Shown here: positions 7,912 to 19,693 of the stretch, piece by piece | How the letters are laid out: every line of letters begins with the position of its first letter | Numbering within the stretch: position 1 is the first letter of the stretch | NCBI RefSeq assembly: GCF_002300555.2 | Contig: NZ_NTHN02000039.1 | Coordinates: 1-50,530, forward strand | Direction of reading: 5' to 3' | DNA: 50,530 nt | Source of the DNA: Alloyangia mangrovi | GTDB taxonomy: Bacteria > Pseudomonadota > Alphaproteobacteria > Rhodobacterales > Rhodobacteraceae | The notes under the pieces: generated by a model | Told to the model about the DNA's origin: nothing | What the model saw: the letters and a program-made list of their open reading frames with translations, nothing else | Databases searched by the model: none | Program-made: the position numbers and the translations under genes

Positions 7912-8609
7912 TCCCGGCGTCCTTCCTCGCCGCCATCGGCCAGATCGGCGATCCGCGCTTTCGCTCGGTGCTGCTCAAGGGGCTCGGCCTGACGGTCGGG
8001 CTCTTCGTGCTGATCTACTTCGTCTTCGTCACGGTGGTGGGATGGCTGGTCGGCGACACGGTCACCCTGCCTTGGATCGGCGAGGTGACCTGGGTCGACA
8101 CTGCGATCAGCTGGGGCGCGGTGCCGCTGATGATGCTGCTCTCGGTGGTGCTGATGGTGCCCGTCGCCTCGGCGATCACCTCGTTCTTCCTCGATGACGT
8201 GGCGCAGGCGGTCGAAGACCGGCACTACCCCGCGCTCGGCCCGGCCTACGAGGTGAGCTGGGGCGAGGCCATGCGCGACACGCTGAGCTTCCTCGGGGTG
8301 TTGATCGGGGCGAACCTCGTGGCGCTGGTGCTCTACATCTTCTTCGCCCCCTTCGCGCCCTTCATCTTCTGGGGGCTGAACGGCTTTTTGCTGGGGCGGG
8401 AATATTTCACCCTCGCCGCCATGCGAAGGGTCGGGCGCGAGCAGGCGGCGGTGCTGCGCCGCCGCCACCTGGTAACGATCTGGATCGCCGGGGTGCTGAT
8501 GGCGCTTCCGCTTTCGGTGCCGCTGGTGAACCTGCTGATCCCGATCCTCGGGGCGGCGACCTTCACCCACCTCTACCACCGGCTGCAGGGCGAACGCCCC
8601 GCAGGCTAG
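7908..8609 (+). CDS. EI24 domain-containing (CysZ-like) membrane protein
   Basis: A 233-residue integral membrane protein of the EI24/CysZ superfamily. Hydrophobic segments lie near residues 28-50, 68-92, 125-150 and 190-215, and the motif ALGPAYEVSWGEAMRDTLSFLG before the third is typical of the family. CysZ members are sulfate channels or transporters, but the Rhodobacterales branch is not experimentally assigned, so a sulfate role is only possible. It is coupled to the nitroreductase gene by an ATGA overlap. Confidence 0.9.
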   Translation: MIPASFLAAIGQIGDPRFRSVLLKGLGLTVGLFVLIYFVFVTVVGWLVGDTVTLPWIGEVTWVDTAISWGAVPLMMLLSVVLMVPVASAITSFFLDDVAQAVEDRHYPALGPAYEVSWGEAMRDTLSFLGVLIGANLVALVLYIFFAPFAPFIFWGLNGFLLGREYFTLAAMRRVGREQAAVLRRRHLVTIWIAGVLMALPLSVPLVNLLIPILGAATFTHLYHRLQGERPAG

Positions 8610-8632
8610 GCGAACAGTCTAAGCTGGCGGGG

Positions 8633-8926
8633 TCACTCGCCAGCCGTCACCGGCGGGCCCATCCGGTTGAACATCCAGCCGTCGATGTCCCGCACCGAGA
8701 TCATCCCGCTGAAGATGATCCCCGCGAAGATCCCCCACAGGACGACCGAGATCCCTGTGGTGATCCACGCCTTGCGCTTGAGGTTGTGCACCTCGGGGCT
8801 GCCGGCGTGGGTGCCGGGAACGATCTCGCCGAGATCCCCCTGCGTCTTCAGCCGCACGGGGATCACGCAGAGAAAGGTCATGAACCAGATGACCGCGAAG
8901 AGCACGATGCCGGAGGTGATTGCCAT
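8633..8926 (-). CDS. DUF1467 family membrane protein
   Basis: A 97-residue protein with two membrane segments (about residues 3-23 and 55-75) flanking a hydrophilic loop, PVRLKTQGDLGEIVPGTHAG, that marks DUF1467. It sits 9 bases after the methylmalonyl-CoA epimerase gene, an arrangement common in Rhodobacterales. Its function is not known. Confidence 0.92.
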   Translation of the reverse strand: MAITSGIVLFAVIWFMTFLCVIPVRLKTQGDLGEIVPGTHAGSPEVHNLKRKAWITTGISVVLWGIFAGIIFSGMISVRDIDGWMFNRMGPPVTAGE

Positions 8927-8935
8927 GACCCTGCC

Positions 8936-9340
8936 TCAGACCTGCTCGAGCTCGACCAGCGTGCCCTGGAAGTCCTTGGGATGCAGGAACAGCACAGGCT
9001 TGCCATGGGCGCCGATCTTCGGCTCGCCGCTGCCCAGCACCCGCGCGCCCTGCGCCTTCAGGTGGTCGCGCGCGGCGAGGATGTCCTCGACCTCGTAGCA
9101 CACATGATGAATGCCGCCCGAGGGGTTCTTGTCGAGAAAGCCCTTGATCGGCGAGCCCTCTCCAAGCGGGTAGAGCAGCTCGATCTTGGTGTTGGGCAGC
9201 TCGATGAAGACCACCGTCACGCCGTGATCCGGCTCGTCCTGCGGCGCGCCGACCGCTGCGCCCAGCGTGTCGCGGTACATCGCCGAGGCCGCCTCCAGAT
9301 CGGGCACGGCAATGGCGACATGGTTGAGACGACCGATCAT
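8936..9340 (-). CDS. mce: Methylmalonyl-CoA epimerase
   Basis: This enzyme converts (S)- to (R)-methylmalonyl-CoA in the propionyl-CoA to succinyl-CoA route. At 134 residues it is one pair of VOC (glyoxalase-fold) repeats. Metal ligands expected for the family are visible: His7 in NHVAIAV, Glu54 in KIELLYPL, His79 in GGIHHVCYEV and Glu130 in TLVELEQ. It is the first gene of a two-gene unit with DUF1467. The mutase and propionyl-CoA carboxylase genes are elsewhere. Confidence 0.94.
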   Translation of the reverse strand: MIGRLNHVAIAVPDLEAASAMYRDTLGAAVGAPQDEPDHGVTVVFIELPNTKIELLYPLGEGSPIKGFLDKNPSGGIHHVCYEVEDILAARDHLKAQGARVLGSGEPKIGAHGKPVLFLHPKDFQGTLVELEQV

Positions 9341-9505
9341 GACACTCTCCCTCGAATCCTCGCGTCGCCCGGTTATCGCGCGTGCGGCCCCTGCCCCGCA
9401 AGCCGGGTGCGTCCATTAACCGCCCATTAGCCAAGGGGGCGCAGGATGGACCGGCCCGGACGCCCCTTCGCGGCCCCGGCGCACAGCTCTATCGAGGAAG
9501 GCCCG

Positions 9506-10240
9506 ATGACCGACAGCGACATGACCGACAGCGACCGCAACACGCCCTTTCCGCCACGCCCCACCGCCACCAGACCCCTGCTCGGAATGACGATCCTTGC
9601 GGTGGAAGACAGCCGCTACGCCTGCGATGCGCTGCGCCTGATGGCCCTGCGCAGCGGCGCAAGGATCCGCCGGGCGGACTGCCTGCAGGCGGCGCGCCGG
9701 CACCTGTCGCTCTACCGGCCGACCGTCGCGGTGATCGACCTTGGCTTGCCGGACGGATCGGGCGCCGGGCTGATCGCCGAACTGGTGGCGCGCAGCCCGC
9801 GGCTGCCGGTGATCCTCGGCATCAGCGGCGATCCCTTTGCCGAGAACATGCTGCGCGCCGCCGGGGCGGACGGCTTCCTGGAAAAGCCGCTGCGCAGCCT
9901 GCTCGAGTTTCAGAACGCGATCATCGCCGCCCTGCCCGACAGCCGCAAACCAGGCGGCATCCGACTGGTCTCGGACGACCCGATCCATCCCGATCCGCTG
10001 GCCTACCAGGACGACATCGCCCATGCCGCCGCGCTATTGCAGGAGGCTGGAGAGCCCGGACTCTCCGACTATCTGGCGCAGTTTCTCGCGGGGCTGGCGC
10101 GCAGCGCCGGGGACAACGCGCTCGAACGCGCGGCGCGGGCGCTCGCCGCGGCGCGGGCCGAGCGGCGCCCGACGGCGCAGGCGCTCACCCAGCTCTCCGC
10201 ACTGCTGCACCAGCGTCTGGCGACCCGCATGGCTATCTGA
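9506..10240 (+). CDS. Response regulator receiver protein without a DNA-binding domain
   Basis: A 244-residue protein with a REC domain at about residues 28-140: acidic pair Glu34/Asp35 (AVEDS), phosphoacceptor Asp78 (VIDLGLPDG), Ser107 and Lys127 (EKPL). The C-terminal hundred residues are helical and Ala/Arg-rich, with no helix-turn-helix, GGDEF or methylesterase signature. This region loosely resembles an HPt-like bundle, but I see no clear phospho-histidine site. The ATG at 9506 has GAGGAAGG 4 bases upstream; the 9446 start gives no such site. No kinase gene is near. A hemerythrin gene follows 74 bases later. Confidence 0.85.
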   Translation: MTDSDMTDSDRNTPFPPRPTATRPLLGMTILAVEDSRYACDALRLMALRSGARIRRADCLQAARRHLSLYRPTVAVIDLGLPDGSGAGLIAELVARSPRLPVILGISGDPFAENMLRAAGADGFLEKPLRSLLEFQNAIIAALPDSRKPGGIRLVSDDPIHPDPLAYQDDIAHAAALLQEAGEPGLSDYLAQFLAGLARSAGDNALERAARALAAARAERRPTAQALTQLSALLHQRLATRMAI

Positions 10241-10314
10241 GCCGGATTCCCGGAACCCCCCCCGCCTCTCTCCGCGTTGCCTGCGCAATCGCCATCTGCA
10301 CGCGGAGAGCTGCC

Positions 10315-10791
10315 ATGACCTCGATCTACGACGCCATCAAGAAGGACCACGAGACCCATCGCGCCCTACTCGAGCGCATCGACGCAACCAGCGGCGACAG
10401 CCCAGAACGCCAGGAGGCCTGGGACGCCTTCTATCGTGACATCAAGTCCCACTCCGCCGCCGAGGAGGAGGAGTTCTATTCCGAGCTGATGAAGCACACC
10501 TGGGGCCAGGACGCAGCCCGCCATTCGGTGCATGAGCACGCCGAGATGGATGAGATTCTCGAGGAATTAAACGAGATGGACATGTCCTCGCCCGGCTGGC
10601 TGACCCGTTTCCGCACGCTCAAGCATGACTACGAGCACCACATGGACGAGGAAGAGGAAGAGGTCTTCGCCCGCGCCCGTGAGGTCGTCGGCGAAGAGGA
10701 CAACGACGCCTATGGAAAACGCTTCCTGGACCGCAAGGAAAAGGAGTTAGGGCTGATCGAGGAGAAGAAGGAAGATCATCTCGAGGACTGA
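10315..10791 (+). CDS. Hemerythrin domain-containing protein
   Basis: A 158-residue soluble protein with a hemerythrin/HHE four-helix bundle. Likely iron ligands are His12 (KKDHETH), His46 and Glu50 (HSAAEEEE), His75 (HEHAEMDE), and His104/His108 with an acidic residue in KHDYEHHMDEEEEE. GGAG precedes the ATG. The frame stays open upstream but that part is shadow sequence. The C-terminus is highly charged (KEKELGLIEEKKED). Such proteins bind O2 or NO, or protect against iron and oxidative stress; which applies here is unknown. Confidence 0.93.
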   Translation: MTSIYDAIKKDHETHRALLERIDATSGDSPERQEAWDAFYRDIKSHSAAEEEEFYSELMKHTWGQDAARHSVHEHAEMDEILEELNEMDMSSPGWLTRFRTLKHDYEHHMDEEEEEVFARAREVVGEEDNDAYGKRFLDRKEKELGLIEEKKEDHLED

Positions 10792-10809
10792 CCGCCAAGC
10801 TCTGCGAGA

Positions 10810-10850
10810 CGCCGCGCAGGAGGGAGTCCCGAGGACCTCCCGGCGCGGCG
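10810..10850 (+). terminator. Stem-loop after the hemerythrin gene
   Basis: An 8-bp GC-rich stem (10810-10817 with 10843-10850) is extended inward by imperfect pairing and lies 19 bases after the stop codon. There is no T-run, so it is a weak intrinsic or Rho-assisted end. Confidence 0.5.
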
Positions 10851-11029
10851 GCCCGCCCCGATGCGGCCCGCGCCATCTCTCTACCGGGGACCGCAACGTC
10901 GAGGCAATTTCCCGCGTTCCCCAGCGTCGAATCGTTCCATTTTTGTTCGCTCCCTGCCATAGAGCGCAAATCCCCCGCGCGCGCGAAAGCCGCGTGACAT
11001 TTGATCGATCCGGGGGCTATATTTCGACG

Positions 11030-11662
11030 ATGACACAAAGCGCCGCGCAACATCTATCCGAGTTCCTGGGGAACGACCGGTTCGCCACCGTGATGGCCGA
11101 TCCGCCGTGGCGGTTCACCAACCGCACCGGCAAGGTCGCCCCCGAACACAAGCGCCTGGCCCGCTATCCCACGATGACGCTCGAGGAAATCTGCGCGCTG
11201 CCGGTGGCCGACCACCTGCAGGACACGGCGCATTGCTATCTCTGGGTGCCGAACGCACTGCTGCCCGAGGGGCTGCAGGTGCTCCGCTCCTGGGGGTTCG
11301 AGTACAAGTCGAACATCGTCTGGCACAAGATTCGCAAGGACGGCGGCTCGGACGGGCGCGGCGTGGGCTTCTACTTCCGCAACGTGACCGAGCTGCTGCT
11401 CTTCGGAACCCGCGGCAAGAGCGCCCGCACCGAAGACGCGGGCCGTCGCCAGGTCAACATGATCCAGACCCGCAAACGCGAGCATTCGCGCAAGCCGGAC
11501 GAGCAATACGCGCTGATCGAGAGCTGCTCGAAGGGGCCCTACCTCGAAATGTTCGGACGCGGCGTGCGCGACGGCTGGACGGTCTGGGGCAACCAGGCCG
11601 ACGCCGACTACAAGCCAACCTGGAAGACCTACAGCTACAATTCGAGCGTCGCGGCCGAGTAA
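11030..11662 (+). CDS. MT-A70 family N6-adenine DNA methyltransferase
   Basis: A 210-residue methyltransferase. The catalytic motif DPPW is at residues 24-27 (VMADPPWRF), followed by YPTMTLEEICALPV, YLWVPNALLPEGLQVLRSWGF and KSNIVWHKI, all typical of bacterial MT-A70 enzymes. The C-terminal SKGPYLEMFGRGVRDGWTVWGN is the family end motif. The start at 11030 is chosen over the longer frame because homology begins just after it. The convergent neighbour is a BglII/BstYI-type nuclease, so this is most likely the protective modification enzyme of a type II system, with a GATC-core site as the probable target. Confidence 0.92.
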   Translation: MTQSAAQHLSEFLGNDRFATVMADPPWRFTNRTGKVAPEHKRLARYPTMTLEEICALPVADHLQDTAHCYLWVPNALLPEGLQVLRSWGFEYKSNIVWHKIRKDGGSDGRGVGFYFRNVTELLLFGTRGKSARTEDAGRRQVNMIQTRKREHSRKPDEQYALIESCSKGPYLEMFGRGVRDGWTVWGNQADADYKPTWKTYSYNSSVAAE

Positions 11663-11688
11663 CCGCCGCCAACTGCACGGATCAGCGC

Positions 11689-11716
11689 AGCGCCAGCCCG
11701 ACGGCTGGCGCTTTTT
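11689..11716 (+). terminator. Intrinsic terminator of the MT-A70 gene
   Basis: A perfect 10-bp stem (11689-11698 with 11703-11712) with a 4-base loop is followed by TTTT. It lies 26 bases after the methyltransferase stop and faces the end of the convergent nuclease gene. Confidence 0.9.
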
Positions 11717-11758
11717 GGTCAGTCTTGAACATTTCCGAAAATCCGGCGTCCCCAGGCG

Positions 11759-12490
11759 TCAGCCCAGCAGGATCGCGTCCGGCAGGCCGATCAGCACCAG
11801 CGGGCAGGGATTTCCGACGCCGCGGCGCACACGTTCCTCGAGCTTCGACCAATGCGTGGTGGCGGTGCCGAACTTGTCGGCGACGAACTTGCGGGCGAAG
11901 GCTTCGGGGAAAGACACGCCCCTGGCCACCTGCATCTCGACCGCCGAGCGCTGCTTGGCGGTGCGATCGCCGATGCCGAGCCGCTGCAGGTCTTCTTCCG
12001 ATTGCAGCCCGTTCGCCTCGAGCCAGCCGCGGATGCGCGGCAGCATGCGGTCCTGCAGCGTCGAGCCGCGGGTCACCACGATCCCCAGCGAGATCGCAGA
12101 CTGGGCGTGCAGGCGCTGGAAATTCTCGAGGTCGCGGTCGAAGAACGGATCCTTGTTGTTCCACTCGATCTCGAGCGCGAGCCGCCCTGCCCCGGCGCGG
12201 CGCACGTGGTCGATCTCGTGGGAAATCGCCTCGCGCTCGACGCCGTCGACGATGGTCTGGACAAGGAAGTTGTGCTTTTCCCAGCCGCGGGCGCTGAGCG
12301 CGCGCCGCAACCGCTGGGTCTGCCCCGACTCGCCGCCGCCGCCGGCGATCAGCTCAGAGAGTTCGATGGTGAACTCCGAAAGCGTCTCGACCAACTCGGC
12401 CGTTTCCTCGGGGAAGTCGACGCTCAGAATCGCCGCGGCATGGTTGCGCACTTCGACATCGAAGCCGCGGGTCCTGAGCGTCTCGAGCAT
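11759..12490 (-). CDS. BglII/BstYI family type II restriction endonuclease
   Basis: A 243-residue nuclease of the BglII/BstYI group (BglII cuts AGATCT, BstYI cuts RGATCY). The catalytic set is seen as Asp94 (HEIDHV) and Glu107-Ile-Glu109 in LALEIEWNNKDPFFDRDL, an ExE variant of the PD-(D/E)xK core as in BamHI. A preceding helical part (residues 20-60) may mediate dimerisation. The ATG at 12490 has AGGAG 8 bases upstream, within the last codons of aspS; a GTG at 12499 would overlap the aspS stop but lacks spacing. It therefore follows aspS in one transcript. The exact site is not provable by reading. Confidence 0.88.
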   Translation of the reverse strand: MLETLRTRGFDVEVRNHAAAILSVDFPEETAELVETLSEFTIELSELIAGGGGESGQTQRLRRALSARGWEKHNFLVQTIVDGVEREAISHEIDHVRRAGAGRLALEIEWNNKDPFFDRDLENFQRLHAQSAISLGIVVTRGSTLQDRMLPRIRGWLEANGLQSEEDLQRLGIGDRTAKQRSAVEMQVARGVSFPEAFARKFVADKFGTATTHWSKLEERVRRGVGNPCPLVLIGLPDAILLG

Positions 12491-12495
12491 CAAGG

Positions 12496-14277
12496 TCACT
12501 CCTGCGGGATGACCCGCAGGGAGAGCTCCATCAGCTGGTCCGGGCCCGGCACGGAGGGAGCCTGCATCATCAGGTCCTCGGCGCGCTGGTTCATCGGGAA
12601 CATGATGACCTCGCGGATATTCTGTTCATCCGCCAGCAGCATCACGATCCGGTCGATGCCCGCCGCGCAGCCGCCGTGCGGCGGGGCGCCGTAGTGGAAG
12701 GCCTGGTAGAGCGCGCCGAAGCGGTTCTTGACCTCCTCCTCGCCGTAGCCCGCGATCTCGAAGGCCTTGAGCATGATCTCCGGCTTGTGGTTCCGGATCG
12801 CGCCCGAGACAAGCTCGTAGCCGTTGCACGCGAGGTCGTACTGGAAGCCGCGCACATCCATCGGATCGCCCAGCAGCGCGTCCATGCCGCCCTGCGGCAT
12901 CGAGAAGGGGTTGTGCTCGAAGTCGATCTCGCCGGACTCTGCGTCCTTCTCGTAGATCGGGAAGTCGACGATCCAGGCAAAGGCGAAGCGATCGGTCTCG
13001 GTCAGGCCGAGCTCGGCACCGATCACGTCGCGCGCCTTGCCTGCCACGCGCTCGAAGCTCGAGGGCTTACCACCAAGGAAGAAGGCCGCGTCGCCGACAC
13101 CCAGGCCAAGCTGCTGGCGGATCGCCTCGGTGCGCTCGGGGCCGATGTTCTTGGCCAGCGGGCCGGCGGCCTCGATGCCTTCGCCCTGATCACGCCAGAA
13201 GATGTAGCCCATGCCCGGCAGGCCTTCCTTCTGGGCGAAGGCGTTCATCCGGTCGCAGAACTTGCGCGAGCCGCCGGTGGGCGCGGGGATGGCGCGGACC
13301 TCGGTGCCTTCCTGCTCAAGCAGCTTGGCGAAGATCGCGAAGCCGGAGCCGCGGAAGTGCTCGGAGCAGTCCTGCATCTTGATCGGGTTGCGCAGGTCGG
13401 GCTTGTCGGTGCCGTACCACTTGGCCGCGTCACGATAGGAGATCTGCGGCCATTCACCGGGCGCGTCGACCTTACGGCCACCGCCGAACTCCTCGAAGAT
13501 GCCCGCGATCACCGGCGAGATGGTGTCGAAGACGTCCTGCTGCTCGACGAAGCTCATCTCCATGTCGAGCTGGTAGAAGTCGGTCGGCGAGCGGTCGGCG
13601 CGCGGATCCTCGTCGCGGAAGCAGGGCGCGATCTGGAAGTACTTGTCGTAGCCCGACACCATGATCAGCTGCTTGAACTGCTGCGGAGCCTGCGGCAGCG
13701 CGTAGAACTTGCCCGGGTGCAGGCGCGACGGCACGAGGAAGTCGCGCGCGCCCTCGGGCGAGGACGCGGTGATGATCGGCGTCTGGAACTCGCGGAAGCC
13801 GTTGCCCCACATGCGGCGGCGGATCGAGGCGACCACATCCGAGCGCAGGGTCATGTTGCGCTGCATGCTCTCGCGGCGCAGGTCGAGGTAGCGATACCGC
13901 AGGCGGGTCTCTTCCGGGTATTCCTGTTCGCCGAAGACCATCAGCGGCAGCTCGTTGGCGGCGCCCAGCACCTCGATGTCGCGGACGAAGACTTCGACTT
14001 CACCGGTCGGCAGCTTGGCGTTCACCAGCTCGGGGTCGCGGGCCTTCACCTCGCCGTCGATGCGGATGCACCACTCGGAGCGCACCTTCTCGACCGCCGC
14101 GAAGGCGGCGCTGTCGGGGTCGCACAGGACTTGCGTGATGCCGTAATGGTCGCGCAGGTCGATAAAGAGAATGCCGCCGTGATCGCGGATGCGGTTCACC
14201 CAGCCGGAGAGACGGACGGTCTCGCCGACGTTGGCCTTGGTCAGATCTGCGCAGGTATGGCTGCGATAGGCATGCAT
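12496..14277 (-). CDS. aspS: Aspartyl-tRNA synthetase
   Basis: A class II synthetase of 593 residues, charging tRNA-Asp (and in many alphaproteobacteria also tRNA-Asn, as a non-discriminating enzyme). An N-terminal OB-fold anticodon-binding domain covers about residues 1-105. Motif 2, [21 protein letters not shown], is at 220-240, a bacterial-type insertion domain lies in the middle, and motif 3, [13 protein letters not shown], is at 536-548. A promoter-like sequence lies 40-68 bases upstream. The last codons carry the ribosome binding site of the restriction gene. Confidence 0.97.
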   Translation of the reverse strand: MHAYRSHTCADLTKANVGETVRLSGWVNRIRDHGGILFIDLRDHYGITQVLCDPDSAAFAAVEKVRSEWCIRIDGEVKARDPELVNAKLPTGEVEVFVRDIEVLGAANELPLMVFGEQEYPEETRLRYRYLDLRRESMQRNMTLRSDVVASIRRRMWGNGFREFQTPIITASSPEGARDFLVPSRLHPGKFYALPQAPQQFKQLIMVSGYDKYFQIAPCFRDEDPRADRSPTDFYQLDMEMSFVEQQDVFDTISPVIAGIFEEFGGGRKVDAPGEWPQISYRDAAKWYGTDKPDLRNPIKMQDCSEHFRGSGFAIFAKLLEQEGTEVRAIPAPTGGSRKFCDRMNAFAQKEGLPGMGYIFWRDQGEGIEAAGPLAKNIGPERTEAIRQQLGLGVGDAAFFLGGKPSSFERVAGKARDVIGAELGLTETDRFAFAWIVDFPIYEKDAESGEIDFEHNPFSMPQGGMDALLGDPMDVRGFQYDLACNGYELVSGAIRNHKPEIMLKAFEIAGYGEEEVKNRFGALYQAFHYGAPPHGGCAAGIDRIVMLLADEQNIREVIMFPMNQRAEDLMMQAPSVPGPDQLMELSLRVIPQE

Positions 14278-14316
14278 GGCTCTTGCCCTTCGGAAACTGC
14301 TGGAAAGTTAGGCGCC

Positions 14317-14345
14317 GATACACCGCTAGAGCCGCGGGAAGTCAA
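14317..14345 (-). promoter_or_regulatory. Probable sigma-70 promoter of aspS
   Basis: On the minus strand TTGACT (14345-14340) is followed after exactly 17 bases by TGTATC (14322-14317). The -35 is strong and the -10 partial. The predicted leader to the aspS ATG is about 33 bases. Confidence 0.5.
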
Positions 14346-14461
14346 GGGAGGCCCACGGTATTTGCCATATTTCGTTCATGTTGTAACGTCTGGGAACCTT
14401 TTTGCGATTCAAGCGGTTTTTCTGAGTTTTTTGCACTTCACGCAGTATAGGGGGGGCCGGC

Positions 14462-15694
14462 ATGTGGCAGACCTTGCTCGAACGGATCTTGAAAAGACTC
14501 ATTGTAGAAGGGCGCTTGCGAGTCACCTGGCCTGACGGCACCAGCCGCGACTACGGGCCCGGGGCCGGCCCGGAAGCCGAGGTCACGCTGACCGACGACA
14601 GCATCATCGGCGAGCTTTGCCAGAACCCCGCCCTGGCGCTTGGCGAGGGGTACATGGACGGCAGAATCGACTGCCCGCCGCACAGGCTCTATGCCTTCAT
14701 CGCGCTGCTGGTGCGCAACCAGCAGTCAGGCAAGATGCCAAGCTGGTTCTCGGCCAGGGACAGGATGCGCGTCGCTCTGCGCGGCATCGAGCAGCGCAAC
14801 AACCCGCTGCGTTCGCAGACCAACGTGAAGCACCACTACGACATCTCGGACGATCTCTACCGGCTCTTTCTTGACCAGGACATGCAGTATTCCTGCGCCT
14901 ATTTCACCGATCCGGGCATCAGCCTCGAAGCGGCGCAGAAGGCCAAGAAGGACCACATCGCCCACAAGCTGCTGCTGAAGCCCGGCATGCGCGTGCTCGA
15001 CATCGGCTGCGGCTGGGGCGGCATGGCGCTGACGCTGGCGCGCGACTACGGGGCGCAGGTGACCGGGGTGACCCTTTCCGAGAACCAACTCGCCACCGCC
15101 AGGCGCCGCGCCGAGGAGGCCGGGCTTGCAGACAAGACCGACTTCCGACTGCTCGATTATCGCAAGATCGAGGATCGCTTCGACCGGGTGGTCTCGGTCG
15201 GGATGCTCGAGCACGTGGGCTACCCGCACCTGCGCGAGTATTTTGCCAAGGTGCATGACGTGCTCGCCCCGGACGGTGTCGCGCTCATTCACACCATCGG
15301 CCACACCGCCCCGCCCGCGCCGACCTCGCCCTGGATCGACAAGTACATCTTCCCCGGCGGCTACATCCCCAGCCTCTCGGAAGTCTCGGCGGCGGTCGAG
15401 AAGTCCGGCCTCTGGACCTCCGATGTCGAAGTGCTGCGCGGCCACTACGGGCCGACGCTGAACCACTGGCGCCGCCGCTTCGAGGCGGCGCTGCCGAAGG
15501 TGCGCGAACTGGGCTACGACGAGCGCTTCATCCGCATGTGGCGGCTCTACCTTGTGGTCTGCGAGGCGGCGTTCGAGGAAACCCGGCAGGGGGTCTTCCA
15601 CGTGCAGCTGTCGCACAAGCAGTACGCCGTGCCGACCACCCGGGATTACCTCTACGGGACACACGAGCAGGAAATGCTGCACGCTGCGCAGTAG
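14462..15694 (+). CDS. cfa: Cyclopropane-fatty-acyl-phospholipid synthase
   Basis: This enzyme transfers a methylene from S-adenosylmethionine to unsaturated acyl chains of membrane phospholipids. At 410 residues it has the N-terminal lipid-contact domain and then a methyltransferase fold. The SAM motif VLDIGCGWGG is at 178-187, followed by VTGVTLSENQL, MLEHVGYPHLREYF and FPGGYIPSL, all Cfa hallmarks. A G-rich ribosome binding site precedes the ATG. The upstream 130 bases are unusually AT-rich for this genome and hold the promoters of both cfa and the divergent aspS. Confidence 0.95.
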   Translation: MWQTLLERILKRLIVEGRLRVTWPDGTSRDYGPGAGPEAEVTLTDDSIIGELCQNPALALGEGYMDGRIDCPPHRLYAFIALLVRNQQSGKMPSWFSARDRMRVALRGIEQRNNPLRSQTNVKHHYDISDDLYRLFLDQDMQYSCAYFTDPGISLEAAQKAKKDHIAHKLLLKPGMRVLDIGCGWGGMALTLARDYGAQVTGVTLSENQLATARRRAEEAGLADKTDFRLLDYRKIEDRFDRVVSVGMLEHVGYPHLREYFAKVHDVLAPDGVALIHTIGHTAPPAPTSPWIDKYIFPGGYIPSLSEVSAAVEKSGLWTSDVEVLRGHYGPTLNHWRRRFEAALPKVRELGYDERFIRMWRLYLVVCEAAFEETRQGVFHVQLSHKQYAVPTTRDYLYGTHEQEMLHAAQ

Positions 15695-15849
15695 GGTCTC
15701 GTAACCCGCCACCGCCTCGACCCTGGCCGCTCCACGGCCCGGCGCTTGCCGTTGAAATTCCGGGAAGACTTCGTGACCCAAGGGCAGCCTGCCGTCACGC
15801 CGCTGTCACCGCCATTTGCTTTGCAGAAGAAAACAAGGCGGATCTGGGG

Positions 15850-15877
15850 TTGCGTGGGCAAAGCTTCTGTCTATAAC
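15850..15877 (+). promoter_or_regulatory. Probable carB promoter
   Basis: TTGCGT (15850-15855) and TATAAC (15872-15877) are spaced by 16 bases. The -10 matches five of six consensus bases. Transcription would start near 15884, giving a leader of about 77 bases. Most of the 266-base gap from cfa to carB (15695-15960) is otherwise featureless. Confidence 0.6.
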
Positions 15878-15960
15878 GCACGACAATTTGCGGGGAGCGG
15901 CGACTCCAGCGCGTGCTGCCCCATGCCCGACCGCGACATACATGACATGAAGGTGCCCCC

Positions 15961-19332
<3,372 letters not shown>

Positions 19333-19351
19333 GCCACGGACCAGAGACAAG

Positions 19352-19382
19352 AAAGGGGCGGGAAATTTTCCCGCCCCTTTTT
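19352..19382 (+). terminator. Intrinsic terminator of carB
   Basis: A 10-14 bp perfect inverted repeat (19352-19365 with 19367-19380) has a T-run on its 3' side and an A-run on its 5' side. It lies 19 bases after the carB stop and could act in both directions. Confidence 0.92.
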
Positions 19383-19693
19383 GTATTCTAGAGACTCCCT
19401 TCGATCTAGATTTAGGAAGTGATCTCTCCGGAAAGCAATTTATAGACTCCGGCACCAATTGTTGAGGGAAGTTCTAATCATCCGGATAATTGTTGACTCA
19501 GCGGCGCCTTATTTACACCATTATCCGCAGACAGCTCCGGAGATTCGAAAGCCGCCCAAGCGGCCAGGCTTGAGCGGCTCGTTTTTCCGGTTCCGCCAAC
19601 CAATGAAGGTCGGGGCGGCATCCAGAGTACAAACCGAGTGAATCAACTCGAGTGCGGTGTGTCAACGGCCTTCGCAAACAACGGAGACCTGCG
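19383..19693. other. Gene-free AT-richer stretch between carB and the small-gene pair
   Basis: About 310 bases without a credible gene. It is visibly lower in G+C than the flanks. It holds a 9-base direct repeat AATTGTTGA at 19457-19465 and 19488-19496 (31 bases apart), the second copy giving a TTGACT -35-like hexamer. It also holds a full intrinsic terminator at 19550-19586. The open frame at 19459-19641 has no ribosome binding site and no coding look. Confidence 0.6.
19550..19586 (+). terminator. Orphan intrinsic terminator
   Basis: A 12-bp stem with one mismatch (19550-19561 with 19568-19579) and a 6-base loop is followed by CG and five T. No gene ends in front of it, so it marks the 3' end of an unseen short transcript or is an attenuator for the downstream small genes. 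Confidence 0.7.

Noticed and set aside
9382-10314. Upstream extension of the hemerythrin frame
   Set aside because: It is the wrong-frame shadow of the response regulator gene; the ATG at 10315 has its own ribosome binding site.
14393-14421. GGAAC followed by GTT upstream of cfa, like an EcfG general-stress promoter
   Set aside because: The spacing is 18 rather than 16-17, and many Rhodobacterales lack EcfG; too weak to claim.
19459-19641. A 60-codon frame in the gap after carB
   Set aside because: No ribosome binding site, it runs through the hairpin terminator, and the composition does not look coding.
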